Origin: Paraburkholderia phytofirmans PsJN
Lineage (GTDB): Bacteria; Pseudomonadota; Gammaproteobacteria; Burkholderiales; Burkholderiaceae
Direction of reading: 5' to 3'
DNA length: 64,000 nucleotides
NCBI RefSeq assembly: GCF_000020125.1
Contig: NC_010681.1
Span: forward strand, 3,596,001-3,660,000
The notes below the pieces were generated by a model that was not told where the DNA came from, made no database searches, and saw nothing but the letters and a program-made list of their open reading frames with translations. Made by a program: the position numbers and the translations under genes. Positions 1-9,499 of this stretch are shown here, in pieces. The number at the start of each line of letters is the position of its first letter. Within the stretch, counting starts at the first letter, position 1.

Positions 1-100
1 AGATCGTGCGTGGTGAAAAGCGCGCTGCCCTGCCTGCGAAGTGAACTGGGCGCACCGACATCCTGATTCTTTTTGTCTTGACGGCTGGGCATCCGACGAT

Positions 101-132
101 GTGACAGCTCCGCAAAAAAATATTTCTGTCAC
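101..132. promoter_or_regulatory. Inverted repeat upstream of the clpP paralogue
   Basis: GTGACAG at 101-107 is matched by CTGTCAC at 126-132 with an A/T-rich 18-base spacer, about 150 bases before the clpP-like start. It could be an operator or a weak hairpin. Bases 1-283 otherwise hold nothing I recognise, and no tail of an upstream gene is evident. Confidence 0.35.
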
Positions 133-283
133 GTCGCGCTTCGTCGCGTCGTCATAGGGACAACAACCCGCGCAAAGAATGCGCAGGTTCCGGATCGGCG
201 AAGGCACGGTCAGAGGCGTCGTGCCATGAGGCCATGCGCTCCGCTCAAACCGCGGTCACCCAGGCCGCATACGCGAGGTCAAT

Positions 284-931
284 ATGCATTCCAACTATCC
301 AAACATTACGGGCCTCGGCCTCGTGCCCACCGTGATCGAGCAGTCGGGCCGCGGCGAGCGCGCCTACGACATCTATTCGCGTTTGCTGCGCGAGCGCATC
401 GTGTTCCTGGTCGGGCCCGTGAACGAGCAATCGGCCAGTCTGATTGTCGCGCAGTTGCTGTTTCTCGAGTCCGAGAATCCCGACAAGGATATTTGTTTTT
501 ACATCAATTCGCCGGGCGGTTCGGTGTATGACGGCCTCGCGATCTACGACACCATGCAGTTCATCAAACCGGAGGTGTCGACTCTGTGCACCGGCTTTGC
601 CGCAAGCATGGGCACCTTTCTGCTGACCGCGGGTCAGCGTGGCAAACGGTATGCGCTGCCCAACGCGCGCATCATGATTCACCAGCCGTCAGGCGGCAGC
701 CAGGGCACGGCGGCGGACGTCGAGATTCAGGCGAAGGAGGTGCTCTATTTGCGAGAGCGGCTGAACGCCATGATGGCGGAGCGCACCGGGCGCAGCATCG
801 AGGCAATCGCTCGCGACACCGACCGCGACAATTTCATGTCAGCGCAGTCCGCGAAGACGTACGGTCTCGTCGACGAGGTGCTGGAGACACGCGCTGCGCT
901 GAATGTCGCGCCGTATCACATGGATAAGTAG
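284..931 (+). CDS. clpP: ATP-dependent Clp protease proteolytic subunit, second-copy type
   Basis: Serine peptidase of family S14. In this family 14-mers degrade unfolded or tagged proteins delivered by ClpX or ClpA in the cytoplasm. The 215-residue sequence carries the triad Ser108 (FAASMG), His133 (MIHQP) and Asp182 (DRDNF) at the spacings of E. coli ClpP, plus the YINSPGGS strand. It starts directly with a short N-terminus before GLGLVP and lacks the longer leader of the usual ClpP. No tig, clpX or lon lies beside it, whereas the main copy in Burkholderiaceae sits in tig-clpP-clpX, so this is probably a paralogue. The family call is firm; the paralogue status is inferred from context. Confidence 0.9.
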   Translation: MHSNYPNITGLGLVPTVIEQSGRGERAYDIYSRLLRERIVFLVGPVNEQSASLIVAQLLFLESENPDKDICFYINSPGGSVYDGLAIYDTMQFIKPEVSTLCTGFAASMGTFLLTAGQRGKRYALPNARIMIHQPSGGSQGTAADVEIQAKEVLYLRERLNAMMAERTGRSIEAIARDTDRDNFMSAQSAKTYGLVDEVLETRAALNVAPYHMDK

Positions 932-1174
932 CGCGGTGGGCCGCATGGTGAACTCACTGCTAACCAACGCCGTAGGGCTGCGATCCTGAAACTGCTCAGG
1001 CACGGTGTCGACCGGCCTGAAAAACCTTGGAGAACGTCACAAGAAGCGCGCGCCGTCGCGGTTTCGTGCGGTGCGCATCGGTGCGCCCTGAACACAAAAG
1101 CTGATCACCTCCGCTGGAATCGCTATCATGGTCGCGATTCGTCGAGTTCGACGATCGCTTCAAGGGAGAAAACC

Positions 1175-2611
1175 ATGGCGTCATCCAACGAAACCGTCAG
1201 CATGGCGCTATTCTGCGACTTCGAAAACGTCGCACTCGGCGTGCGCGACGCGAAGTACGACAAGTTCGATATCAAGCTGGTGCTCGAACGTCTGCTGCTC
1301 AAGGGCAGCATCGTCGTGAAGAAAGCGTATTGCGACTGGGATCGCTACAAGAGTTTCAAAGGCGCGATGCACGAGGCCAATTTCGAATTGATCGAGATTC
1401 CCCACGTGCGCCAATCGGGCAAAAATTCCGCCGATATCCGGCTCGTGGTCGACGCGCTCGACCTCTGCTACACGAAATCGCACGTCAATACGTTCGTGAT
1501 CATCAGCGGCGACTCGGATTTTTCGCCGCTGGTGTCGAAGCTGCGTGAGAACGCGAAGCAGGTGATCGGCGTTGGCGTGCAGCAATCCACGTCGGATCTG
1601 CTGATCGCGAACTGCGACGAGTTCTTCTTTTATGACGACCTCGTGCGCGAGAGTCAGCGCACGGTCGCCAAGCGCGAGTCGTCGCGCCCGCAACAGTCCG
1701 CCCAGCCGGCGGCCAAGCGTGCGCCCGACGAGGAGAAGACCCGCAATAAGGAAGACCTCGAAAAACGCCGCACCAAGGCGGTCGAGATCGCGGTGCAAAC
1801 GTTCGACGCGCTCGCCTCCGAACGCGGCGACAGCGGCAAGATCTGGGCGTCGGTGCTGAAGAACGCAATCAAGCGCCGCAAGCCGGATTTCAACGAGACG
1901 TACTACGGCTTTCGCGCTTTCGGCAATCTGCTCGAAGAAGCGCATGCTCGCGGGCTGCTCGAGTTCGGCCGCGACGAGAAGTCCGGCGCGTATGTCTATC
2001 GGAGCACGGCTGCGAACGTGGCCGGCGACAACACGGGCGAGCCCGCTGAAATCGTCGAATCGGCGGAACAGTTGTATGAGGCGCAGGTCGCGGAAACGGT
2101 GATCGCCGAGTCTGGCGGCAAACACGAGTCGCGCCGTCGGGGGCGAGGCAATCGCAAAGCAGGACGCGGCCAACAGGAGACCGTTCACGAAGAGCGTACG
2201 GCCGTCGAACAGAGCGGCAGCGCTCAACCTGGAACGGACGAAGCGCACGCGCAAACGCCGGAAAATGCCCAGTTCATTTTTGAGCTGCCGGAAGCACCTT
2301 GGTCGGAACCGGAAACCGTGACGGCCGAAGAACTGGACACTTCCGAAAGCCCGCCAGACGAGCGGGATACAAGCGCGAGGCAGCCCAAGCGCCGCAATGA
2401 ACGCGCGCCACGCAAGACGGCTGCAAAGAAAGCGAAGAAGGCCGCGCCGCGAAGCATCGACGACATTCCGGAGATCGCAGCGCCTGCTGAGGCGCCGGCC
2501 GCGACTGCCGCAGCGGAAGAAGCGCCCGCGCCCGCAAAAAAGGCCGCGCGCAAAACTGCGGCGCGCAGTCGTCGTCCGCGTAAGACCGCCGCGACGAGCG
2601 ACGCGGAGTGA
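1175..2611 (+). CDS. NYN domain (LabA/DUF88) protein with LOTUS/OST-HTH domain and basic tail
   Basis: 478 residues. Residues about 8-155 form a NYN (PIN-like) domain with the acidic set expected of a metal-dependent RNase: Asp15 in CDFEN, Asp87 and Asp93 near KNSADIRLVVD, and Asp113/Asp115 in SGDSDF. Residues about 190-280 look like an OST-HTH/LOTUS RNA-binding domain. A linker with an RRRGRGNRK patch follows, then an Ala/Lys/Arg-rich tail (about 400-478) like histone H1 tails. AAGGGAG just before the ATG supports the start. A role in RNA turnover or RNA binding is inferred from the domains; no substrate is known. It stands alone, 243 bases after clpP. Confidence 0.8.
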   Translation: MASSNETVSMALFCDFENVALGVRDAKYDKFDIKLVLERLLLKGSIVVKKAYCDWDRYKSFKGAMHEANFELIEIPHVRQSGKNSADIRLVVDALDLCYTKSHVNTFVIISGDSDFSPLVSKLRENAKQVIGVGVQQSTSDLLIANCDEFFFYDDLVRESQRTVAKRESSRPQQSAQPAAKRAPDEEKTRNKEDLEKRRTKAVEIAVQTFDALASERGDSGKIWASVLKNAIKRRKPDFNETYYGFRAFGNLLEEAHARGLLEFGRDEKSGAYVYRSTAANVAGDNTGEPAEIVESAEQLYEAQVAETVIAESGGKHESRRRGRGNRKAGRGQQETVHEERTAVEQSGSAQPGTDEAHAQTPENAQFIFELPEAPWSEPETVTAEELDTSESPPDERDTSARQPKRRNERAPRKTAAKKAKKAAPRSIDDIPEIAAPAEAPAATAAAEEAPAPAKKAARKTAARSRRPRKTAATSDAE

Positions 2612-2632
2612 GTGTCATGCATTCGGCGTGAC

Positions 2633-2664
2633 GTGTAGCGGCGCCGATGTGGGTGCCGCTACAC
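2633..2664. terminator. Stem-loop between convergent genes
   Basis: GTGTAGCGGC at 2633-2642 pairs with GCCGCTACAC at 2655-2664 across a 12-base loop. It sits between the ends of the NYN gene (+) and the lipoprotein gene (-). There is no T-tract, so intrinsic termination is uncertain. Confidence 0.4.
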
Positions 2665-2720
2665 AAACTCTCGCTACACAAGCTCTGCGGCAAACACACG
2701 GCATTCGCGATCCCTTTCGC

Positions 2721-4511
2721 TCACAACAGCCCGAACACCGCGACGCCATTGGTCGCGCCGACATACACCTTGCCGCGCGCGATCATCGGCGTGATGAATT
2801 TGTTGCCCGCGCCCCATTGATCTCGCGTGCCGGCTTGATTGCTGTTGTACAACTCGACCGCAAGATTGCCGGCGTTATAGGCATGCAAAGCGCCGGTCGT
2901 GCCGTTTTCCGCCGCCCAGACAATCCCGTTGCTCGTGCCGTTCGCCGACACGGCCGGCGTCGCCCCCGGATACGGGAACGTGCTCGGGCTCCTCGACGCG
3001 GCAGTCGTCGCAAGGAATGCCCCCGAGATCGGCAGCGCCTTCAGGTTGTCGTTCAGGCCGCCGTAATAGACCACGCCGTTGTAGTAAGCCGGCGATCCCC
3101 AAATGCCTCCCGCCAGCGTACCGATCAGCTCCTGCCAGATATTGTTCGACGTCGGGTTGAATTTGCCCATCGAATCGCGATCGACAACGTAGATATGGTT
3201 GTCCTTGCCGGCCGCCACCGCCAGATGCTTGACCACGCCACTCGCCGTGGTCTGGTCCGGCAACACCATCGCGCCGCCCGAGCCGAAGTCGTTGTCGGTG
3301 GCCGCTTGCGTGACCACGTCCGACATCGCGAAATAGTCGGTGACCTGCAGGTTGCCCAACGAAAGCTTCATCATGGAGTCGCCATAGTCGCCGTCCGCGG
3401 GAAAACCCGCCGCATTCAGCGTGGTGCCGAACGTGCCGTTGCCGTCCACGACATAGAGCGACGTGCCGTCCGACGCCATACCCGAGCCGGCCATCCAGAT
3501 CGAGCCCTGGCTGCCGTTCGGCGTGATGTTGAGCACGCTCGTCTGTTTCAGCGTGTCGGCGCTATAGGCCATCATCCAGCCCGTGTACGAGCCTCCCATG
3601 CAGTGCGCGGTCCAACCCATATAGATGTTGCCGCCGACCAGCGTGAGTGCCGCGCGCTCCGTGTGCAGCGACGGGTTGAAGGTAATCACGCCGTTGACGC
3701 TGCCCGCGCCGTTGCCCGGATAAGTCGCCGCGATTTCCGTCGGGCCGCCGAGCACTTCGGCGCCGGTCGCCAGATCGAGCGCGTGCAGCCGGTGATGGTA
3801 GCCGCCGCCACTGTCCTTCGTCATCGCAACGGCATACAGCACGCCGTTCGTGCCGCGATTGCGGTCGATGACCGGCGTCGACGTAATGCCGATTTCGGGG
3901 GTGATGTCCTGGCAGCCGTGGTCGTCGCTGGGCACTTCGCCGCTGCCGATCAGCGAGACCTTCCAGAGCTGCGCGAACGAGTTGGCGTCGTAGGCGTAGA
4001 CGCTATCGTGTTCGGTGACCACGTACACCACGTCGTGCGCCGTGCCGCCGATCGGCAGGCCGGTGACGAAGAGAGGCTGGCCGTCGACTTTACCGTCCGC
4101 GGCAAGAAACGCGACTTTGCCGAAGCTCGCCGAATTGACGTTCGCCAGCGTGAGCGTGGTCTCGGCGAGCATCTGACCGGTGCGGCCGAGATCGTTGTGA
4201 TGCATGAGGACGTCGGTGGCGTAAGCCGTCACTGCCGACGGCGTATTGCCCGTGCCGTTCGTCCCAGTGCCTGTGCCAGTGCCTGTGCCTGTGCCGGTGG
4301 TCGAACCGCTGCCCGTGCCCGAACCCGTACCGCCCGACGTGCCACTTCCGCTTCCGCTCGCCGACCCGGACGACACGCCGGAGGTGCCGCCCGAACCACC
4401 ACCGCCACACGACGCAAAACACGAGGCGACGGCGATCAGCGCCACTATCGTGCCCCGACGGGTCCATGCGCCTAGCCCGGAAGTCTCAACGCCAGCTTGC
4501 GAGATTCGCAT
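2721..4511 (-). CDS. Secreted PQQ-like beta-propeller lipoprotein with Gly/Ser/Thr linker
   Basis: 596 residues. The N-terminus has a basic stretch, a hydrophobic core (IVALIAVAS) and a lipobox ending at Cys35 (FASC), so a lipid-anchored exported protein is expected. Residues about 36-90 are a disordered Gly/Ser/Thr linker, including a run of Gly-Thr pairs. The rest shows repeated beta-propeller blades resembling outer-membrane or periplasmic PQQ-repeat proteins, such as YAYDANSFAQLWKVS, LHALDLATG and DNHIYVVDR. Enzymatic activity cannot be assigned. GGAG and GAGG occur upstream of the chosen ATG. Transcribed alone, towards the NYN gene. Confidence 0.75.
   Translation of the reverse strand: MRISQAGVETSGLGAWTRRGTIVALIAVASCFASCGGGGSGGTSGVSSGSASGSGSGTSGGTGSGTGSGSTTGTGTGTGTGTGTNGTGNTPSAVTAYATDVLMHHNDLGRTGQMLAETTLTLANVNSASFGKVAFLAADGKVDGQPLFVTGLPIGGTAHDVVYVVTEHDSVYAYDANSFAQLWKVSLIGSGEVPSDDHGCQDITPEIGITSTPVIDRNRGTNGVLYAVAMTKDSGGGYHHRLHALDLATGAEVLGGPTEIAATYPGNGAGSVNGVITFNPSLHTERAALTLVGGNIYMGWTAHCMGGSYTGWMMAYSADTLKQTSVLNITPNGSQGSIWMAGSGMASDGTSLYVVDGNGTFGTTLNAAGFPADGDYGDSMMKLSLGNLQVTDYFAMSDVVTQAATDNDFGSGGAMVLPDQTTASGVVKHLAVAAGKDNHIYVVDRDSMGKFNPTSNNIWQELIGTLAGGIWGSPAYYNGVVYYGGLNDNLKALPISGAFLATTAASRSPSTFPYPGATPAVSANGTSNGIVWAAENGTTGALHAYNAGNLAVELYNSNQAGTRDQWGAGNKFITPMIARGKVYVGATNGVAVFGLL
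4258..4300. repeat. Hexanucleotide tandem repeat encoding Gly-Thr pairs
   Basis: On the coding (minus) strand, units of GGCAC plus A or T followed by G repeat about seven times and encode Gly-Thr pairs in the linker of the lipoprotein. Because each unit is six bases, slippage would change linker length without breaking the frame. Confidence 0.6.
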
Positions 4512-4771
4512 GTTCGCCTCGTCTCCTGAACGACGCGACGGTCAGCTCCGCACAACGAACGGTGCGCGCCTTGACTCGCGTCGCGAGCCGTAAGAGAGGA
4601 GTCCGCCACGCGCGTCTCCCGCTCGCTGAATACATTCATCGCCCATACGGCTAAATAACCGTACGCCGTTTGCAAAGGCGTTTATCGCCATCGTGTCGCC
4701 TCTCTCCGCCATGCGAGGCAATACATGACGGCGACGCGATTCAGTGAACGCAGACGCTCGGCGGCATTCGA

Positions 4772-5347
4772 TCAGTAGTACGGATAGGGGGTATACATTA
4801 CCGGCGGCGGCCCGTAATAACGCGGCGGCGGAGCAACATATACCGGTTGCGGCGCGTACACAGGCTGCGGCGCATAGACCGGCATCTGCGGCTGCGAAAT
4901 CGTGTTGCCCTTCGACGTCATGCACTGCGCGTACGCCGCATCGTACTGCGCCTGAAGGCTGCCGCCGGCATACTGCGCGCCGTTCGCGCCGGCGGCGCCG
5001 CCGACCAGCAAACCGCTGCCCGCGCCAATGGCCGCACCCGCGCCGGCATTGCCCGCCGCCGCGCCAATCAGCGCCCCAACGGCGGCACCGCCTAGCGTGC
5101 CAAGAGCCGCGCTATTGACGCTGTTCGTGGTCGCGGCCTGCGAGGCGCCGGTCGCGTTGGTCGAGCGATAAGCGTAGTCGCGGCAGGTGTAGTCGTCTTG
5201 CTGGAACTGATTGAGCGGCTCGCCGCTGCGCGGCAGCGCGACGATGGAAGGCGCGCTCGGGGGCACCACCGCGCAACCGCCGAGGAGCGCCAGTGCGACC
5301 GCTGCCACAGGCAGTGCGACGCGTATCGATTTAGGACTTGAGATCAT
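4772..5347 (-). CDS. Glycine-zipper lipoprotein with Tyr/Pro-rich C-terminus
   Basis: 191 residues from the chosen start. A signal peptide ends in lipobox LLGG-Cys25. A conserved cysteine region (DDYTCRDYA) follows, then a long Gly/Ala segment with GxxxG-type spacing (about 75-130), which in this family inserts into or spans membranes. The C-terminus is a run of Tyr/Pro repeats (VYAPQP twice, then PPPRYYGPPP). The start at 5347 gives a clean signal peptide; an in-frame ATG at 5359 is equally possible, with a GAAGAA stretch just before it. Related proteins are annotated as YMGG-like or glycine-zipper proteins of unknown role; an envelope location is inferred. Confidence 0.7.
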   Translation of the reverse strand: MISSPKSIRVALPVAAVALALLGGCAVVPPSAPSIVALPRSGEPLNQFQQDDYTCRDYAYRSTNATGASQAATTNSVNSAALGTLGGAAVGALIGAAAGNAGAGAAIGAGSGLLVGGAAGANGAQYAGGSLQAQYDAAYAQCMTSKGNTISQPQMPVYAPQPVYAPQPVYVAPPPRYYGPPPVMYTPYPYY

Positions 5348-5738
5348 GGTGGCGCACATTTCTTCATAGGGGAAACATACGTTAGGCCAATTTGCGACCG
5401 CTTTGTTTACGAGATAGTTACCGTATTTTTTCCGCCGGCATCCGGACGCGCCATCGGCAGGCTGAATGCCGGTTGGAAGCTGCGGTGCCGTTACCAACTG
5501 TGACAAAGATTCACGCGTTGTGTCGCGTGAAAAGCAATCCTATGCATTTCCGGCGCGAGAAGCATCGAAACCGTTCGAGACTCTTCGACGCACTTTTGCA
5601 CGACTGCAAGCACGCCAGGAAAAAGAAAAGCCCTCGCATTCGAGGGCTTTTCTTCCTGCACCTGCTGCGGAGCCTGACACTCGACGCCGTGACCGGATCA
5701 CCCAGCCTCAAGCGCCACGTTCAAACTCACCGGCAATC
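5348..5738. other. Intergenic region, 391 bases
   Basis: Leader of the glycine-zipper lipoprotein gene and downstream region of sodB. It contains the sodB terminator at 5623-5654. No convincing gene or other motif was seen. Confidence 0.5.
5623..5654 (-). terminator. Rho-independent terminator after sodB
   Basis: A perfect 14-bp stem (AAGAAAAGCCCTCG / CGAGGGCTTTTCTT) with loop CATT. It has T-rich flanks in both directions, so it probably acts bidirectionally. Confidence 0.8.
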
Positions 5739-6317
5739 TCACGCGAAGTTCTTCGACGCGAAATCCCAGTTGGCGATGTTCCAGTACGCTTCGACGAACT
5801 TCGGACGCGCATTGCGGTAATCGATGTAGTAAGCGTGTTCCCACACGTCGATCGTCAGCAGTGCTTTCGCGTCGGTGGTCAGCGGGGTAGCGGCGTTGCT
5901 CGTCGACACCAGGTCGAGCGAACCGTCGGCCTTCTTCACCAGCCATGCCCAGCCCGAGCCGAACGTGCCGACTGCGGTCTTGGCGAACTCTTCCTTGAAC
6001 TTGTCGAACGAACCCCACTTGGCGTTGATCGCGTCGGCGAGCGCGCCGGTCGGTGCACCGCCACCTTGCGGCGACAGGCTGTTCCAGAAGAACGTGTGGT
6101 TCCACACTTGAGCCGCGTTGTTGAACACGCCGCCCGATGCCTTCTTGACGATTTCTTCAAGCGACAGGTTCTCGAACTCCGTGCCCTTGATCAGATTGTT
6201 CAGGTTGGTCACATAGGTCTGGTGATGCTTGCCGTAGTGATATTCGAGCGTCTCTTCCGACATGTGCGGAACGAGTGCGTTTTTCGCGAACGGCAGCGGC
6301 GGGAGCGTATGTTCCAT
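5739..6317 (-). CDS. sodB: Superoxide dismutase, Fe type
   Basis: Converts superoxide to hydrogen peroxide and oxygen in the cytoplasm. The 192-residue protein has the four metal ligands His27, His74, Asp157 and His161. Gln70 (NNAAQ) before the second ligand and the AAQVWNHTF motif are typical of Fe-SOD rather than Mn-SOD. The ATG at 6317 is preceded by AAGGAAAG, and the family begins [14 protein letters not shown], so longer in-frame readings are not used. It is followed by a strong terminator and is probably monocistronic. Confidence 0.95.
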   Translation of the reverse strand: MEHTLPPLPFAKNALVPHMSEETLEYHYGKHHQTYVTNLNNLIKGTEFENLSLEEIVKKASGGVFNNAAQVWNHTFFWNSLSPQGGGAPTGALADAINAKWGSFDKFKEEFAKTAVGTFGSGWAWLVKKADGSLDLVSTSNAATPLTTDAKALLTIDVWEHAYYIDYRNARPKFVEAYWNIANWDFASKNFA

Positions 6318-6536
6318 GGTGCTTTCCTTGTGTCTGTATCTGTTGTGGGGGAGTCTGCGGATAACGCTTTTGAGCACTCGATTGTAGGCGAGTTGGAATA
6401 ACCCCGCAAACCAACGGACTTTATGCCCGGCATCGGCGAACATGCCGCATTCACGCCGCAATTAATGCTTGTTGACGCAGTGTGCCCCACCCTCGCAACA
6501 GTCAAAAGTACGGCAACGGATGCCGTCGGCGAAGTG

Positions 6537-7916
6537 TCAGAAACCGTCGGTCAGACGTGCTTGCACATCGGCCAGCGCGATGTCCGCGGCGCCCTCCGCG
6601 AGATGCACCGTGAGACGCCGCCCCGGCTTCAACGACGACGGCGCGCGCACCGCTCGCCCGCTCTGGGCGTCAAGCACCGCTGCATAGCCACGCTCGAGCG
6701 TACGCTGCGGACTCAGCACTTCGAGACGTGCGGCAAGCGTGTCGATGCGCGCGGTCTGACGTTCATGCTGACGTAATAAAGCTGCGTCCAAGCGTTGCGA
6801 GAGATTGCCGAGTTTCACCTGATGCCCGGCGAGATCCGGACGCCAGCGCTGCCAGCGCATCTGCAGCAGCGAAAACCGCGCTCGCGCGTCACGCGCCGGA
6901 CGCGCGCCCGCCGAGGCGAGCCGCACGCTCAATTGCTGCAAATGCGTGCGTTGCCGCGCAAGCCGCTCGGCCGGCGACACCAGCCGGCGCGCGAGCCAGT
7001 CGAGTTGCTGGGCACGCCGCTCCATCATGCGGCCGAAACCGCGCGCGAGCGTCGCGTGACGCTGGTCCAGTTCGCGCAACAGCAGCACGCGCTGCGGACT
7101 GACGAGTTCGGCGGCGCCGGTCGGTGTCGGCGCGCGCACGTCCGCGGCGAAATCGGCGATCGTGAAATCGGTTTCGTGGCCCACGCCGCTCACCACGGGA
7201 ATCGCGCTTTCCGCGATCGCGCGCGCCAGCACTTCTTCGTTGAACGCCCACAGGTCTTCGATCGAGCCGCCGCCGCGGCACACGATCAGCACGTCGACCT
7301 CGCGCCTTGCGTTGGCGGCGTCGACCATCGCCGCGAGCTTGCTGCTCACGCCGACGCCCTGCACCGGCGCCGGATAGACGATCACCGGAATGTGCGGGGC
7401 GCGCCGCGACAGCGTGGTCAGGACGTCGCGCAACGCCGCGGCCTGCAACGACGTGACGATGCCGATAGAACGCGGGTGCGACGGCAGCGCGCGTTTGCGT
7501 TCGGCGGCAAAGAGACCCTCGGCTTCGAGCTGCGCTTTCAACCGGAGGAACGCTTCGTAGAGCCGCCCTTGTCCGGTGCGCCGCACCGCTTCCACATTCA
7601 GTTGCAGTTCGCCGCGCGGCTCGTACATCGTCACCAGCGCGCGCACTTCGATGCGGTCGCCCTCGCGCGGGGTGAATTCGGCGTATTGAGCGCGTCCGCG
7701 GAACATCACGCAGCGCATCTGCGCTTGCGCGTCCTTGATCGAGAAATACCAATGACCGCTCGCGGCGCGCGTGAAGTTCGACACTTCGCCGGCAACCCAG
7801 ACGAGAGGAAACGAACGTTCGAGCATCGTGCCGATCGCGCGATTGAGCGCCGAAACGGGAACGACGACTTCACCGCCGGGCGCAGCCGACGAGAAAAAAG
7901 GGCTTTCGGGATTCAT
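6537..7916 (-). CDS. xseA: Exodeoxyribonuclease VII large subunit
   Basis: Catalytic subunit of ExoVII, which degrades single-stranded DNA from both ends in complex with XseB. The 459 residues show the N-terminal OB-fold ([10 protein letters not shown] through CVMFRG) and the catalytic core with [13 protein letters not shown] and [10 protein letters not shown] long helical region follows, then the C-terminal LERGYA segment. Full length for the family. xseB is not adjacent, which is usual. It is transcribed away from lpxK, across a 566-base gap. Confidence 0.95.
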   Translation of the reverse strand: MNPESPFFSSAAPGGEVVVPVSALNRAIGTMLERSFPLVWVAGEVSNFTRAASGHWYFSIKDAQAQMRCVMFRGRAQYAEFTPREGDRIEVRALVTMYEPRGELQLNVEAVRRTGQGRLYEAFLRLKAQLEAEGLFAAERKRALPSHPRSIGIVTSLQAAALRDVLTTLSRRAPHIPVIVYPAPVQGVGVSSKLAAMVDAANARREVDVLIVCRGGGSIEDLWAFNEEVLARAIAESAIPVVSGVGHETDFTIADFAADVRAPTPTGAAELVSPQRVLLLRELDQRHATLARGFGRMMERRAQQLDWLARRLVSPAERLARQRTHLQQLSVRLASAGARPARDARARFSLLQMRWQRWRPDLAGHQVKLGNLSQRLDAALLRQHERQTARIDTLAARLEVLSPQRTLERGYAAVLDAQSGRAVRAPSSLKPGRRLTVHLAEGAADIALADVQARLTDGF

Positions 7917-8482
7917 GCGAGGAATAAGTGTGGCTGGCCGGACAGACGATAGACCGACCGGCCATCGCCGTCCAGCGCGACGCTCGAATTGTTAAAAGTG
8001 TCCACATGGCGGGACCGGCCAGACAGATCCCGCCAGATCGCCCGCCCAGCCGCATGAATTCCAGGCATGTCGTTGATTTATATGGCGTTTACATTCCACT
8101 AAAGAGAATGATTGCCGATACCGGGCGCGCGGAACGGCCCTCTCCGCCTGTCGGGCGGCAGGTTCTCCACAAAGTTATCCACAGGCTGTAAGCGACGCTT
8201 GAAGCGCGATTTCGTCGCGCGGCACAGGGCGCGCGACTTGCCGGGCGGGACGCCAGCGCGCTAGAGTGGCGGGTTCGACGGCATGCCGAACGCCCCGCGG
8301 CGTCCAGCATTGCGGCACACTGCACAAGTGCGCCGCCACGCCCGCCAGATTCATTTCGCCTCACTTTCGATAGTCCGGAGAACCGCGTTGATGCTTGCCC
8401 CGCGTATTGCGCCTAGCTCCTTCACGCCGCCGTCCGGCTGGCTTTGCCAGACCGGCGCGCCGGTCGTTGGCACGACGTGCCC
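7917..8482. other. Divergent intergenic region between xseA and lpxK, 566 bases
   Basis: Contains two short inverted repeats (TGGCCGG at about 7931 with CCGGCCA at about 7957; GGCGGGA with TCCCGCC at about 8008-8034) and the DnaA-box pair at 8163-8183. From memory of other Burkholderiaceae, exbB and exbD often lie between xseA and lpxK. I see no ExbB- or ExbD-like reading frame here. Confidence 0.45.
8163..8183 (+). promoter_or_regulatory. Pair of DnaA-box-like sites
   Basis: TTATCCACA at 8175-8183 matches the E. coli consensus DnaA box exactly. TTCTCCACA at 8163-8171 differs at one base and lies 12 bases upstream in the same orientation. They sit in the xseA-lpxK intergenic region, about 300 bases before lpxK. 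Confidence 0.5.
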
Positions 8483-9499
8483 ATGAGCGACGTCAGCAAC
8501 CGTTTGGAGGCACGCCTCGCGCGCGAATGGCAGCAGCGCGGGCCGCTCGCATGGGCGCTGTCGCCGCTCGCCTGCGTGTTCGGCGCGATTGCCGCCGCGC
8601 GCCGCGCCGCCTTTTCGTTCGGCTGGTTGAAATCGGTTCGCATCGGTGTGCCCGTGGTGGTGGTCGGCAATGTGACCGTCGGCGGCACCGGCAAGACGCC
8701 GACCGTGATCGCGCTGGTCGAGGCGTTACGCGCCGCGGGCTTCAAACCCGGCGTCGTGTCGCGCGGCTACGGCGCGCGCGTGAAATCGCCGACGCGCGTC
8801 ACGCCGACCTCGGCGGCAAGTGTCGGCGGCGACGAGCCGCTTCTGATCGCGCGCCGCACCGGCGCGCCGGTGTGGGTCTGTCCGGATCGCGTGGCGGCCG
8901 CGCAGGCGCTGTGCGCCGCGCACCGCGAAGTCGACGTGATCGTGAGCGACGACGGTTTGCAGCATTACCGGCTCAAACGCGACGCCGAACTCGTCGTGTT
9001 CGATCACCGGCTCGGCGGCAACGGTTTCCTGCTGCCGGCCGGACCGCTGCGCGAGCCGCTGTCGCGCCGCCGCGACGCGACGCTCATCAACGATCCGTAT
9101 GCACGCACACTGCCGGCGTGGCCGAATACCTTCGCGCTGCAACTCGCGCCCGCCGATGCGTGGCATCTGGACAATCCGGCGTTGCGCCGTCCGCTCGCGC
9201 AATTCAGCGGCGATCGCGTGCTGGCCGCGGCCGGCATCGGCGCGCCGGAGCGTTTTTTCGCCACGCTGCGCGCCGCCGGTCTCACGCCCGCCACCCGCGC
9301 GCTGCCCGATCACTACGCGTTCGAGCGCAATCCTTTTACCGATGTTGACGCCGACGCCATCCTGATAACGGAAAAGGATGCGGTAAAATTAGGGTCCTGG
9401 CACGACGCGCGCATCTGGGTAGTCCCGGTCGAAGCCGCGCTCGATCATCGCCTCATTGCATTAGTTGTGGAGAAAGTCCGTGGACGCTCGCCTGCTTGA
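8483..9499 (+). CDS. lpxK: Tetraacyldisaccharide 4'-kinase
   Basis: Phosphorylates the 4' position of the lipid A disaccharide precursor at the inner face of the inner membrane. 338 residues from the ATG at 8483. The Walker A loop is GGTGKTP (about residues 67-73) after VVVVGNVTV, a hydrophobic segment lies near residues 22-37, and the family motifs SRGYGAR, DDGLQHY and LPAGPLRE are present. The more upstream ATG at 8444 would add 13 non-family residues. It overlaps the next gene by 20 bases and leads the lpxK-Trm112-kdsB-adk block. Confidence 0.93.
   Translation: MSDVSNRLEARLAREWQQRGPLAWALSPLACVFGAIAAARRAAFSFGWLKSVRIGVPVVVVGNVTVGGTGKTPTVIALVEALRAAGFKPGVVSRGYGARVKSPTRVTPTSAASVGGDEPLLIARRTGAPVWVCPDRVAAAQALCAAHREVDVIVSDDGLQHYRLKRDAELVVFDHRLGGNGFLLPAGPLREPLSRRRDATLINDPYARTLPAWPNTFALQLAPADAWHLDNPALRRPLAQFSGDRVLAAAGIGAPERFFATLRAAGLTPATRALPDHYAFERNPFTDVDADAILITEKDAVKLGSWHDARIWVVPVEAALDHRLIALVVEKVRGRSPA

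Noticed and set aside
2397..4475. A 692-codon open frame on the plus strand opposite the lipoprotein gene
   Set aside because: Arg/His/Ala-rich antisense frame typical of GC-rich DNA. The minus-strand frame has a signal peptide and propeller repeats.
6795..7952. A 385-codon frame antisense to xseA
   Set aside because: Arg/His-rich shadow of a complete xseA.
8163..8183. DnaA boxes as a replication origin
   Set aside because: Only two sites, no AT-rich unwinding region, and no dnaA, dnaN, gidA or parAB nearby.
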